Below, in pieces: positions 57,732-64,000 of a stretch of DNA of 64,000 nucleotides. This DNA is from Pseudomonas sp. UBA6562. GTDB lineage: Bacteria > Pseudomonadota > Gammaproteobacteria > Pseudomonadales > Pseudomonadaceae. Position 1 is the stretch's first letter; each line of letters starts with the position of its first letter. The notes beneath the pieces are model-generated. The model saw only the letters and a program-made list of their open reading frames with translations, did not search any database and was not told the DNA's origin. Location of the stretch: NCBI RefSeq assembly GCF_002434265.1, contig NZ_DJJS01000004.1, forward strand, positions 253,079 to 317,078, read 5' to 3'. The position numbers and the translations under genes were made by a program.

Positions 57732-60302
57732 TTATAACAGGTTTTTTAGTTGATATAGCATTTCGATAGCTTGGCGCGGCGTCGTGTTGTCCAGGTCCAG
57801 CTTGCCCAGCTTCTCGATGGCCGGGTGCGGCAAGCTTGCGAACAGATCGCTCTGGTGCGGGGCTTGTGGCTGGGTGGGCGACGATGCGACCAGGGGTTGT
57901 GGCGGCAGGCTGTTGGTTTCCAGCCTGCCCAGGTGCTCGCGGGCACGCAGGATGACTGGAGAGGGTACGCCTGCCAACTGCGCCACGGCCAGGCCATAAC
58001 TCTGACTGGCGGGTCCTGGCAATACGTGGTGCAAGAAGACGATCCGATCGTTGTGCTCGGTGGCGTTGAGGTGAACGTTGGCGACCAGCGGTTCGCTGTC
58101 GGGCAGCACCGTCAATTCGAAGTAGTGGGTCGCGAACAGCGTATAGGCACGCAGTTGCGCCAGGCGCTCGGCCGCTGCCCAGGCCAGCGACAGGCCATCG
58201 AACGTGCTGGTGCCGCGGCCCACTTCGTCCATCAGCACCAGGCTGCGGTCGGTGGCGTTGTGCAGGATGTTGGCCGTTTCGCTCATCTCCACCATGAAGG
58301 TCGAGCGGCCGCCGGCCAGGTCGTCGCTGGAGCCGATCCGGGTGAAGATCCGGTCGACCAGCGACAGCTCGCAGCTTACGGCGGGCACAAAGCTGCCGAT
58401 GTGCGCCATCAGCACGATCAGCGCCGTCTGGCGCATGTAGGTCGACTTACCGCCCATGTTGGGGCCGGTGATGATGAGCATGCGCGTGTCGTCGTCCAGC
58501 GCCAGGTCGTTGGCCACGAAGGGTGTGGTCAGTACTTGCTCGACCACCGGGTGACGCCCCTGAGCGATGCGCAGGCAGGGCGTCTCGACGAAGCTGGGGC
58601 AGTTCAGGTCGAGGGTCAGGGCACGCTCGGCCAGGTTGCTCAATACGTCGACTTCGGCCAGGGCCGCGGCGCTGTCCTGCAGCGGCGCCAGGTGTTCGAT
58701 GAGGGTTTCGAGCAGTGCGTCGTAGAGCAGTTTCTCCCGGGCCAGAGCGCGGCTCTTGGCCGACAGCGCCTTGTCTTCGAACGCTTTGAGTTCGGGCGTG
58801 ATGAAGCGCTCGGCGCCTTTCAAGGTCTGGCGCCGGATGTAGTCGCCGGGCGCCTGTTCGGCCTGCTTGCTTGGCAATTCGATGAAGTAGCCGTGTACCC
58901 GGTTGTAGCCCACCTTGAGGTTGGCAAGGCCCGTGCGGGCCTTTTCCCGGGCTTCGAGGTCGATGAGGAACTGGCCGGCGTTTTCGCTGATGGCCAGCAG
59001 TTCGTCGAGTTCGGCGTCGTAACCGGTCTTCAACACGCCGCCGTCGCGAATCACTGCGGGCGGTGTGTCGATGATGGCCCGTTCCAGCAGGCTGGCCAGC
59101 TCCGGATAGGTGCCGGCGATGGCGGCCAGGCGTGCCAGGTGCGGGGCTTCCAGTTCCGAGAGGGCGTTCTGCAATTCCGGCAGTGCGCCCAGAGCATCGC
59201 GCAGGCGCGCCAGATCACGGGGACGGGCGTTGCGCAGGCCAATGCGCGCCAGAATCCGTTCGATGTCGCCGATGTCCTTGAGCTGCGGTTGCAGCTTCTC
59301 GAAACGAAAGCCGTCGAGCAGGCAACGAATGGAGTCCTGACGGGCCTTGAGCACCTTCAGGTCGCGCAGCGGCCGATTCAGCCAGCGTGCCAGCAGGCGG
59401 CTGGCCATGGCGGTCTGGCAGCGGTCGATGACCGACTGCAGGGTGTTGTCGCGCCCGCCGGCCAGGTTGACGTCCAGTTCCAGGTTGCGACGGCTGGCGC
59501 CGTCGAGGATCACCGTGTCGTCCAACCGCTCGTGGCGCAGGCTGCGCAGGTGCGGCAGGGCGGTGCGCTGGGTTTCCTTGGCGTAGGTCAGCAGGCAGCC
59601 GGCAGCGCCGATGGCCAGGGTCAGCTTGTCGCAGCCAAAGCCCTTGAGGTCCTTGGTCGCGAACTGCTGGCACAGGCTCTTGCGCGCAGAATCCCGGTCG
59701 AAGTCCCAGGGCGCGCGGCGGCGAGCGCCGCGGCGCTTCTCGGCAGGCAGGCCGGCTGGCCAATCGTCCGGGAACAGCAGCTCGACGGGGTTGATGCGCT
59801 CCAGTTCGGCGAGCAGGTTTTCCCAGCCCTTGATCTCCTGGACCATGAAATTGCCACTGGTGATGTCGAGCACCGCCAGACCGAACAGGCGCTCGTCGCC
59901 CAGCAGGGCGGCGATCAGGTTGTCGCGGCGCTCGTCGAGCAGTGCTTCGTCGCTCACCGTGCCAGGCGTGATGATGCGCACCACCTGGCGTTCGACCGGG
60001 CCCTTGCTGGTAGCCGGGTCGCCGATCTGCTCGCAGATCACCACCGATTCGCCGAGTTTGACCAGTTTGGCCAGGTAGCCTTCGGCGGCGTGGAACGGGA
60101 TACCGCACATGGGAATCGACTGTCCCGCCGACTGGCCGCGCGCAGTGAGGGTAATGTCCAGCAGCTTGGCCGCTTTCTTCGCGTCTTCGTAGAAGATCTC
60201 GTAGAAATCGCCCATGCGGTAGAACATCAACTGGTCCGGATGCTGATTTTTCAGCTTCCAGTACTGTTGCATCATCGGGGTGTGTGCGGCGAGGTCGGAC
60301 AT
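57732..60302 (-). CDS. mutS: DNA mismatch repair protein MutS
   Basis: 856 residues, the usual Pseudomonas length. It recognises mismatches and recruits MutL. The N-terminal mismatch-binding motif is MGDFYEIFYEDAKKA (the Phe-x-Glu), and the ATPase Walker A GPNMGGKSTYMRQ is near residue 612, followed by DEVGRGTSTFDGLSLAW. Upstream of fdxA on the same strand, divergent from cinA. Confidence 0.99.
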   Translation of the reverse strand: MSDLAAHTPMMQQYWKLKNQHPDQLMFYRMGDFYEIFYEDAKKAAKLLDITLTARGQSAGQSIPMCGIPFHAAEGYLAKLVKLGESVVICEQIGDPATSKGPVERQVVRIITPGTVSDEALLDERRDNLIAALLGDERLFGLAVLDITSGNFMVQEIKGWENLLAELERINPVELLFPDDWPAGLPAEKRRGARRRAPWDFDRDSARKSLCQQFATKDLKGFGCDKLTLAIGAAGCLLTYAKETQRTALPHLRSLRHERLDDTVILDGASRRNLELDVNLAGGRDNTLQSVIDRCQTAMASRLLARWLNRPLRDLKVLKARQDSIRCLLDGFRFEKLQPQLKDIGDIERILARIGLRNARPRDLARLRDALGALPELQNALSELEAPHLARLAAIAGTYPELASLLERAIIDTPPAVIRDGGVLKTGYDAELDELLAISENAGQFLIDLEAREKARTGLANLKVGYNRVHGYFIELPSKQAEQAPGDYIRRQTLKGAERFITPELKAFEDKALSAKSRALAREKLLYDALLETLIEHLAPLQDSAAALAEVDVLSNLAERALTLDLNCPSFVETPCLRIAQGRHPVVEQVLTTPFVANDLALDDDTRMLIITGPNMGGKSTYMRQTALIVLMAHIGSFVPAVSCELSLVDRIFTRIGSSDDLAGGRSTFMVEMSETANILHNATDRSLVLMDEVGRGTSTFDGLSLAWAAAERLAQLRAYTLFATHYFELTVLPDSEPLVANVHLNATEHNDRIVFLHHVLPGPASQSYGLAVAQLAGVPSPVILRAREHLGRLETNSLPPQPLVASSPTQPQAPHQSDLFASLPHPAIEKLGKLDLDNTTPRQAIEMLYQLKNLL

Positions 60303-60487
60303 TACGGGGCCTTACAGCGGTGATTCGATGGGCGATTTTGAAAAGCGCGAATGTTACAGGCTTTTCGGCCAAGTTGCAGGAACCGCCACGCGATCGTCGG
60401 AGACCGAAGGTGCAACCAAGCGTGTCCCGCGATTGTCTGTTGTGCGGAGAGTGCTAGGGTAATCCGACCCCTCCAAGGAACCTGATC

Positions 60488-60970
60488 ATGGAACCACTCA
60501 CACGGCTGGGCGAGCGCCTCGGCGAACATTTGCAACGGCTTCAGGCTCAGGTCGCGACGGCCGAGTCCTGCACGGGCGGTGGCATCGCCGAAGTGATCAC
60601 CCGCGTTGCCGGCAGCTCGGCCTGGTTCGAGGCCGGCTTCGTCACCTACTCCAACGCACAGAAAACCCGGCAACTGAACGTGCCGGCGGCACTGTTCGAG
60701 CGGGTGGGAGCGGTCAGCCAGCCCGTGGTAGAGGCCATGGCGCGCGGCGCCCAGGCCGCCAGCGGTGCGCGTTTCGCGGTGGCGGTGAGCGGGGTGGCCG
60801 GGCCCGGTGGCGGTTCTGCCGAAAAGCCCGTAGGCACGGTGTGGCTGGCCTGGGCCGATGGCGCGCACGTGCGCAGCGAATGCCGTCTGTTCGCGGGCGA
60901 CCGCGAGGCGGTGCGCCGGCAAACGGTGCAGCGGGCCTTGGAAGGTTTGTTACAGCTTGGCGTTGAGTAA
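60488..60970 (+). CDS. pncC: Nicotinamide-nucleotide amidase (CinA C-terminal domain, PncC)
   Basis: 160 residues, only the CinA C-terminal domain, as in most gamma-proteobacteria. It deamidates nicotinamide mononucleotide to nicotinic acid mononucleotide in NAD recycling. Motifs AESCTGGGIAEVIT and SGVAGPGGGSAEKPVGTVW are diagnostic. An AAGGAACC site precedes the ATG. Ends about 100 bases before recA. Confidence 0.95.
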   Translation: MEPLTRLGERLGEHLQRLQAQVATAESCTGGGIAEVITRVAGSSAWFEAGFVTYSNAQKTRQLNVPAALFERVGAVSQPVVEAMARGAQAASGARFAVAVSGVAGPGGGSAEKPVGTVWLAWADGAHVRSECRLFAGDREAVRRQTVQRALEGLLQLGVE

Positions 60971-61013
60971 ATCGAACACAGGGGGTTTGCGGAAACGCTT
61001 CCCTGTGGAATAA

Positions 61014-61033
61014 TACTGGCTACTTATACAGTA
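61014..61033. promoter_or_regulatory. LexA (SOS) box of recA
   Basis: TACTGGCTACTTATACAGTA matches the CTGT-N8-ACAG SOS operator with one mismatch (CTGG for CTGT). It lies about 40 bases before the recA ATG and overlaps the expected promoter. Confidence 0.88.
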
Positions 61034-61071
61034 CACGGCCGTCAGGGCCAGTCGATCACGTGAGGATATCA

Positions 61072-62151
61072 ATGGACGACAACAAGAAGCGCGCCTTGGC
61101 TGCGGCCCTGGGGCAAATCGAGCGGCAATTCGGTAAAGGCGCTGTGATGCGCATGGGCGACCATGAGCGTCAACGCATTCCGGCCATCTCCACCGGCTCC
61201 CTGGGCCTGGACATCGCGCTGGGCATCGGCGGTCTGCCAAAAGGCCGTATCGTCGAAATCTACGGCCCGGAATCTTCCGGTAAAACCACCCTTACGCTGT
61301 CGGTCATCGCCGAAGCGCAGAAGGCCGGTGCCACCTGCGCCTTCGTCGACGCCGAGCACGCCCTCGACCCGGAATACGCCGGCAAGCTGGGCGTCAATGT
61401 CGACGACCTGCTGGTGTCGCAGCCCGATACCGGTGAGCAGGCTCTGGAAATCACCGACATGCTGGTGCGCTCCAACGCGGTCGACGTCATCATCGTCGAC
61501 TCCGTGGCGGCTCTGGTGCCCAAGGCCGAGATCGAAGGCGAAATGGGCGACATGCACGTCGGCCTGCAGGCGCGTCTGATGTCCCAGGCGCTGCGCAAGA
61601 TCACCGGCAACATCAAGAACGCCAACTGCCTGGTCATCTTCATCAACCAGATCCGTATGAAGATCGGTGTGATGTTCGGCAGCCCCGAAACCACCACCGG
61701 CGGTAACGCGCTGAAGTTCTACGCCTCCGTGCGCCTGGACATCCGCCGCACTGGCGCCGTGAAAGAGGGCGACGAAGTCGTGGGCAGCGAAACCCGCGTC
61801 AAGATCGTCAAGAACAAGGTATCGCCACCGTTCCGTCAGGCTGAGTTCCAGATCCTGTACGGCAAGGGTATCTACCGCAACGGCGAAATCATCGACCTGG
61901 GCGTTGCCCATGGCTTCGTCGAGAAGTCCGGTGCCTGGTACAGCTACCAGGGCAACAAGATCGGTCAGGGCAAGGCCAACTCGGCCAAGTACCTGGCAGA
62001 AAACCCAGCGGTGGGTGCAGAGATCGAGAAGCTGATTCGCGACAAGCTGCTCAACCTCGATGCCGCAGCCGCCGCAGCAGCCGCAGCGAAAGCCGATGCT
62101 AGCGCAAAAGCCAGTGACGTTGCCGACGTTGATGCCGACGCGGACGCCTGA
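61072..62151 (+). CDS. recA: Recombinase RecA
   Basis: 359 residues from MDDNKKRALAAALGQIE; an in-frame ATG four codons earlier is less likely. Homologous recombination and co-protease for LexA cleavage. Walker A GPESSGKT at 65-72, then the family core. The C-terminal tail has nine alanines in a row and an Ala/Asp-rich end (DVADVDADADA), a variable acidic tail as in other Pseudomonas. Operon with recX eight bases later. Confidence 0.99.
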   Translation: MDDNKKRALAAALGQIERQFGKGAVMRMGDHERQRIPAISTGSLGLDIALGIGGLPKGRIVEIYGPESSGKTTLTLSVIAEAQKAGATCAFVDAEHALDPEYAGKLGVNVDDLLVSQPDTGEQALEITDMLVRSNAVDVIIVDSVAALVPKAEIEGEMGDMHVGLQARLMSQALRKITGNIKNANCLVIFINQIRMKIGVMFGSPETTTGGNALKFYASVRLDIRRTGAVKEGDEVVGSETRVKIVKNKVSPPFRQAEFQILYGKGIYRNGEIIDLGVAHGFVEKSGAWYSYQGNKIGQGKANSAKYLAENPAVGAEIEKLIRDKLLNLDAAAAAAAAAKADASAKASDVADVDADADA

Positions 62152-62159
62152 CCTGAGCC

Positions 62160-62627
62160 ATGTCCGTCGTACTTGACACCCCTGTTGCCGTACGGCGGAC
62201 CGCCATGGACCTGCTCGCACGCCGCGAGCACGGACGTGTCGAGCTGACGCGAAAACTGCGTCAGCGGGGCGCCTCCGACGAGTTGATCGAGCCCGCGCTG
62301 GATCGGCTTGCCGAGGAAGGCCTGCTTAGCGAAGCGCGCTATTTGGAAAGCTTCATCCGTTACCGCTCCAACTCGGGTTACGGCCCCGCGCGGATCCGTG
62401 AGGAATTGGGGCAGCGCGGTCTTGATCGCGGCGACATTGACCAGGCACTACGCGAAAGCGGGATCAGTTGGGCCGAGAAGCTGCGAGACGCCTGGCAGCG
62501 CAAGTTCGATGGGCTTCGCCCCGAAGACCCGCACGCGCGCGCTCGGCAGACGCGCTTTCTGGCCTACCGCGGTTTCTCCATGGAGATGATCGGCCGCTTG
62601 CTCAGCGGCCGTGACCTCGACGACTGA
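62160..62627 (+). CDS. recX: RecA regulatory protein RecX
   Basis: 155 residues. Three-helix repeats (RREHGRVELTRKLRQRG, EEGLLSEARYLESFIRYR, GYGPARIREELGQRG) and a C-terminal repeat with FLAYRGFSMEMIGRLL. It blocks RecA filament growth and limits the SOS response. Co-transcribed with recA. Confidence 0.96.
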   Translation: MSVVLDTPVAVRRTAMDLLARREHGRVELTRKLRQRGASDELIEPALDRLAEEGLLSEARYLESFIRYRSNSGYGPARIREELGQRGLDRGDIDQALRESGISWAEKLRDAWQRKFDGLRPEDPHARARQTRFLAYRGFSMEMIGRLLSGRDLDD

Positions 62628-62669
62628 ATTCCAGTCAGACTCAAATTCCCCCTTCTTTTCTCTTTGGGC

Positions 62670-63749
62670 CTAGGCTCCGGCCGGCTGCGCCCAATTTTCT
62701 GTGCGGTTGATGAAATCGACCAGCGCGCGAAGGCGTCCCTGGTCGCGGCCGGGAAAGGCGAACGTCAGGCGCGTCAAGTGACCGTAGTCCTCGCTTTCGT
62801 GGCCGACAGGGCTGTCGGATGCTTGGCGATAACCGCCGCCGACATTCAAATCTCCGAATGCTTCTCCCAGTTCATCGAGCGCCGTTTCGCTCAATGGGTG
62901 TCGCATGCGGATCATGAAGTCCCGTTCCAGCCAGCGACTGGAGTGGTAGTTGGCGTAGAAGCGCTCGATCTCGTCCACCGCTTCTTCGGGCCGAGCGACC
63001 AGCTTCATCAGGTTGAGATCGTTGGGCAGGATGTAGCGGTTGTCTTTGAGCTGCTTACTGAGGAAGTCCAGGCAGTCGCGCCAGAACGTGCCATCCGGCG
63101 AGTCCAGCAGTACCACGGGCACCAGCGGGCTTTTTCCGGTCTGGATCAGGGTCAGCACCTCCAACGCTTCGTCGAGGGTGCCGAACCCGCCTGGGCAGAG
63201 CACCAATGCATCCGCCTCCTTGACGAAAAACAGCTTGCGGATGAAGAAGAAATGGAAGGGCAGCAGTTTATCCGTGCCATCCACCGTGGCATTGGCATGC
63301 TGCTCGAAGGGCAGGGTGATGTTGAAGCCCAGACTGTGGTCGCTACCGGCGCCTTCGTGGGCCGCAGCCATGATGCCGCCGCCTGCGCCAGTGATGACCA
63401 TCAGGTCCGCTGCCGCCAAAGCGGCGCCCAGTTGTCGTGCCAAGTCGTATAAAGGGTGCTCGAGCGGCGTACGCGCCGAGCCGAACACAGTGACTTTGCG
63501 CCGGCCTTTGTAGCGGTGCAGTGTGCGAAACGCCTGCTCCAGCTCACGCAAGGTCTGCAAGGTGATCTTGGCATTCCAGCGATCGCTGTCCTCGTGCGCC
63601 ATGCGCAGCACGGTCAGCAGCATGTCGCGGTACAGCGGCAGGTTCACGCTGTTGGGGGCGACCAGTTGCAGTTGTGCATCGATGTTGTCCACATCGATAC
63701 CGTTTTCCTGGAAGTGGCTGAATAGATGGTCGTTAGGCTGGTAGGGCAT
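62670..63749 (-). CDS. LOG-family (TIGR00730/PpnN-like) nucleotide-phosphate hydrolase
   Basis: 359 residues. The Rossmann core has the LOG signature PGGFGTLDE at 186-194 and the glycine loop TGAGGGIMAAAHEGA. Family members hydrolyse nucleoside monophosphates to free base and ribose 5-phosphate; the best known in gamma-proteobacteria, PpnN, is longer and bound by (p)ppGpp. An N-terminal extension (~85 residues) and a C-terminal one (~90) surround the core. The start has a perfect AAGGAGA site. Exact substrate is unknown. Convergent with recX. Confidence 0.88.
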   Translation of the reverse strand: MPYQPNDHLFSHFQENGIDVDNIDAQLQLVAPNSVNLPLYRDMLLTVLRMAHEDSDRWNAKITLQTLRELEQAFRTLHRYKGRRKVTVFGSARTPLEHPLYDLARQLGAALAAADLMVITGAGGGIMAAAHEGAGSDHSLGFNITLPFEQHANATVDGTDKLLPFHFFFIRKLFFVKEADALVLCPGGFGTLDEALEVLTLIQTGKSPLVPVVLLDSPDGTFWRDCLDFLSKQLKDNRYILPNDLNLMKLVARPEEAVDEIERFYANYHSSRWLERDFMIRMRHPLSETALDELGEAFGDLNVGGGYRQASDSPVGHESEDYGHLTRLTFAFPGRDQGRLRALVDFINRTENWAQPAGA

Positions 63750-63895
63750 TCAACGTCTCCTTGTGCAGCGAATGCGCGACGGACGGTGAGACCTTGGCAC
63801 AAAGTGCATCGAGCGTGCACGCCCTACCGCACCGCGCAGGCGTTGCAGGAAGCATCGAAGGGGCAGCACTAGAGAAGCGTTCGGGCGGCGTGTGG

Positions 63896-64000
63896 CTAAG
63901 CGAAGCCTAGGGGGGTGGCCTCAGGGGAGGTGTCTTCGTTACGCAATGCGCGCCGCCCTTTGGGACGGCGGCGCTTGGGAAGCTGGGCTTCAGCCCTTTT
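63896..64000 (-). CDS. Partial C-terminus of a minus-strand gene running off the window
   Basis: 34 codons open from the window end to a TAG at 63896-63898. The peptide is basic then acidic (LPKRRRPKGRRALRNED, ending PLGFA). Such charged tails are common at the end of membrane proteins, but the family cannot be told from this fragment. Confidence 0.5.
   Translation of the reverse strand, partial: KRAEAQLPKRRRPKGRRALRNEDTSPEATPLGFA

Noticed and set aside
57771..60323. 850-codon plus-strand open frame opposite mutS
   Set aside because: Composition-driven antisense frame; mutS is complete with all motifs on the minus strand.

Overview
This window is a GC-rich chromosomal segment of a Pseudomonas, most likely of the P. 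putida / P. entomophila group. That placement rests on the gene order (dapC-glnD-map // rpsB-tsf-pyrH-frr-uppS-cdsA-dxr-rseP-bamA-skp-lpxD-fabZ-lpxA-lpxB-rnhB-dnaE-accA-tilS-pyrG-eno, then ispF-truD-surE-pcm-nlpD-rpoS-rsmZ-fdxA-mutS-cinA-recA-recX) and on near-identity of many products to remembered P. putida proteins. It is almost entirely core genome. I see no tRNA or rRNA genes, no CRISPR array, no phage and no insertion sequence.

Layout. 1-6 kb: a minus-strand group with a DUF4197 protein, a YbaY-type lipoprotein, two paralogous soluble proteins that each carry two YbaY/YscW-like repeats, and plsB; a CspA-type protein follows on the plus strand. 6-11 kb: dapE-rlmA-small hypothetical (minus), then ndvB, a GH17-GT2 membrane glucan enzyme. 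11-15.5 kb: tcdA (plus) faces csdA-csdE (minus) across a REP doublet, then dapD and an ArsC-like gene. 15.5-18.3 kb: a CPA1 antiporter and a two-gene cassette of unknown function. 18.3-23.1 kb: dapC, glnD and map (minus). 23.3-38 kb: a long plus-strand run for translation (rpsB, tsf, frr), UMP kinase, undecaprenyl and CDP-diglyceride synthesis, the MEP step dxr, envelope proteolysis (rseP), outer-membrane assembly (bamA, skp) and lipid A synthesis. 38-48.6 kb: rnhB, dnaE, accA, tilS, pyrG, eno, ftsB, ispD. 48.6-51.6 kb: a LysR regulator divergent from the glutathione-dependent formaldehyde pathway (adhC-fghA). 51.7-64 kb: ispF-truD-surE-pcm-nlpD-rpoS, the small RNA RsmZ, fdxA and mutS (minus), cinA, the LexA-controlled recA-recX, and a LOG-family protein.

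The genes are tightly packed. Many neighbours overlap by 1-4 bases (ATGA or TGATG junctions), which implies translational coupling. Themes that work together are lysine/diaminopimelate synthesis (dapE, dapD, dapC), sulfur relay to tRNA modification (csdA, csdE, tcdA), lipid A and outer-membrane biogenesis, isoprenoid precursors (dxr, ispD, ispF, uppS), formaldehyde detoxification, and stress control (rpoS, rsmZ, recA).

I did not find a convincing new multi-gene system. The best leads are the absence of kdsA from its usual place between pyrG and eno, the YscW-repeat gene family next to plsB, the unknown pair at 17.6-18.3 kb, and a strong palindrome directly in front of the rpoS ribosome-binding site.
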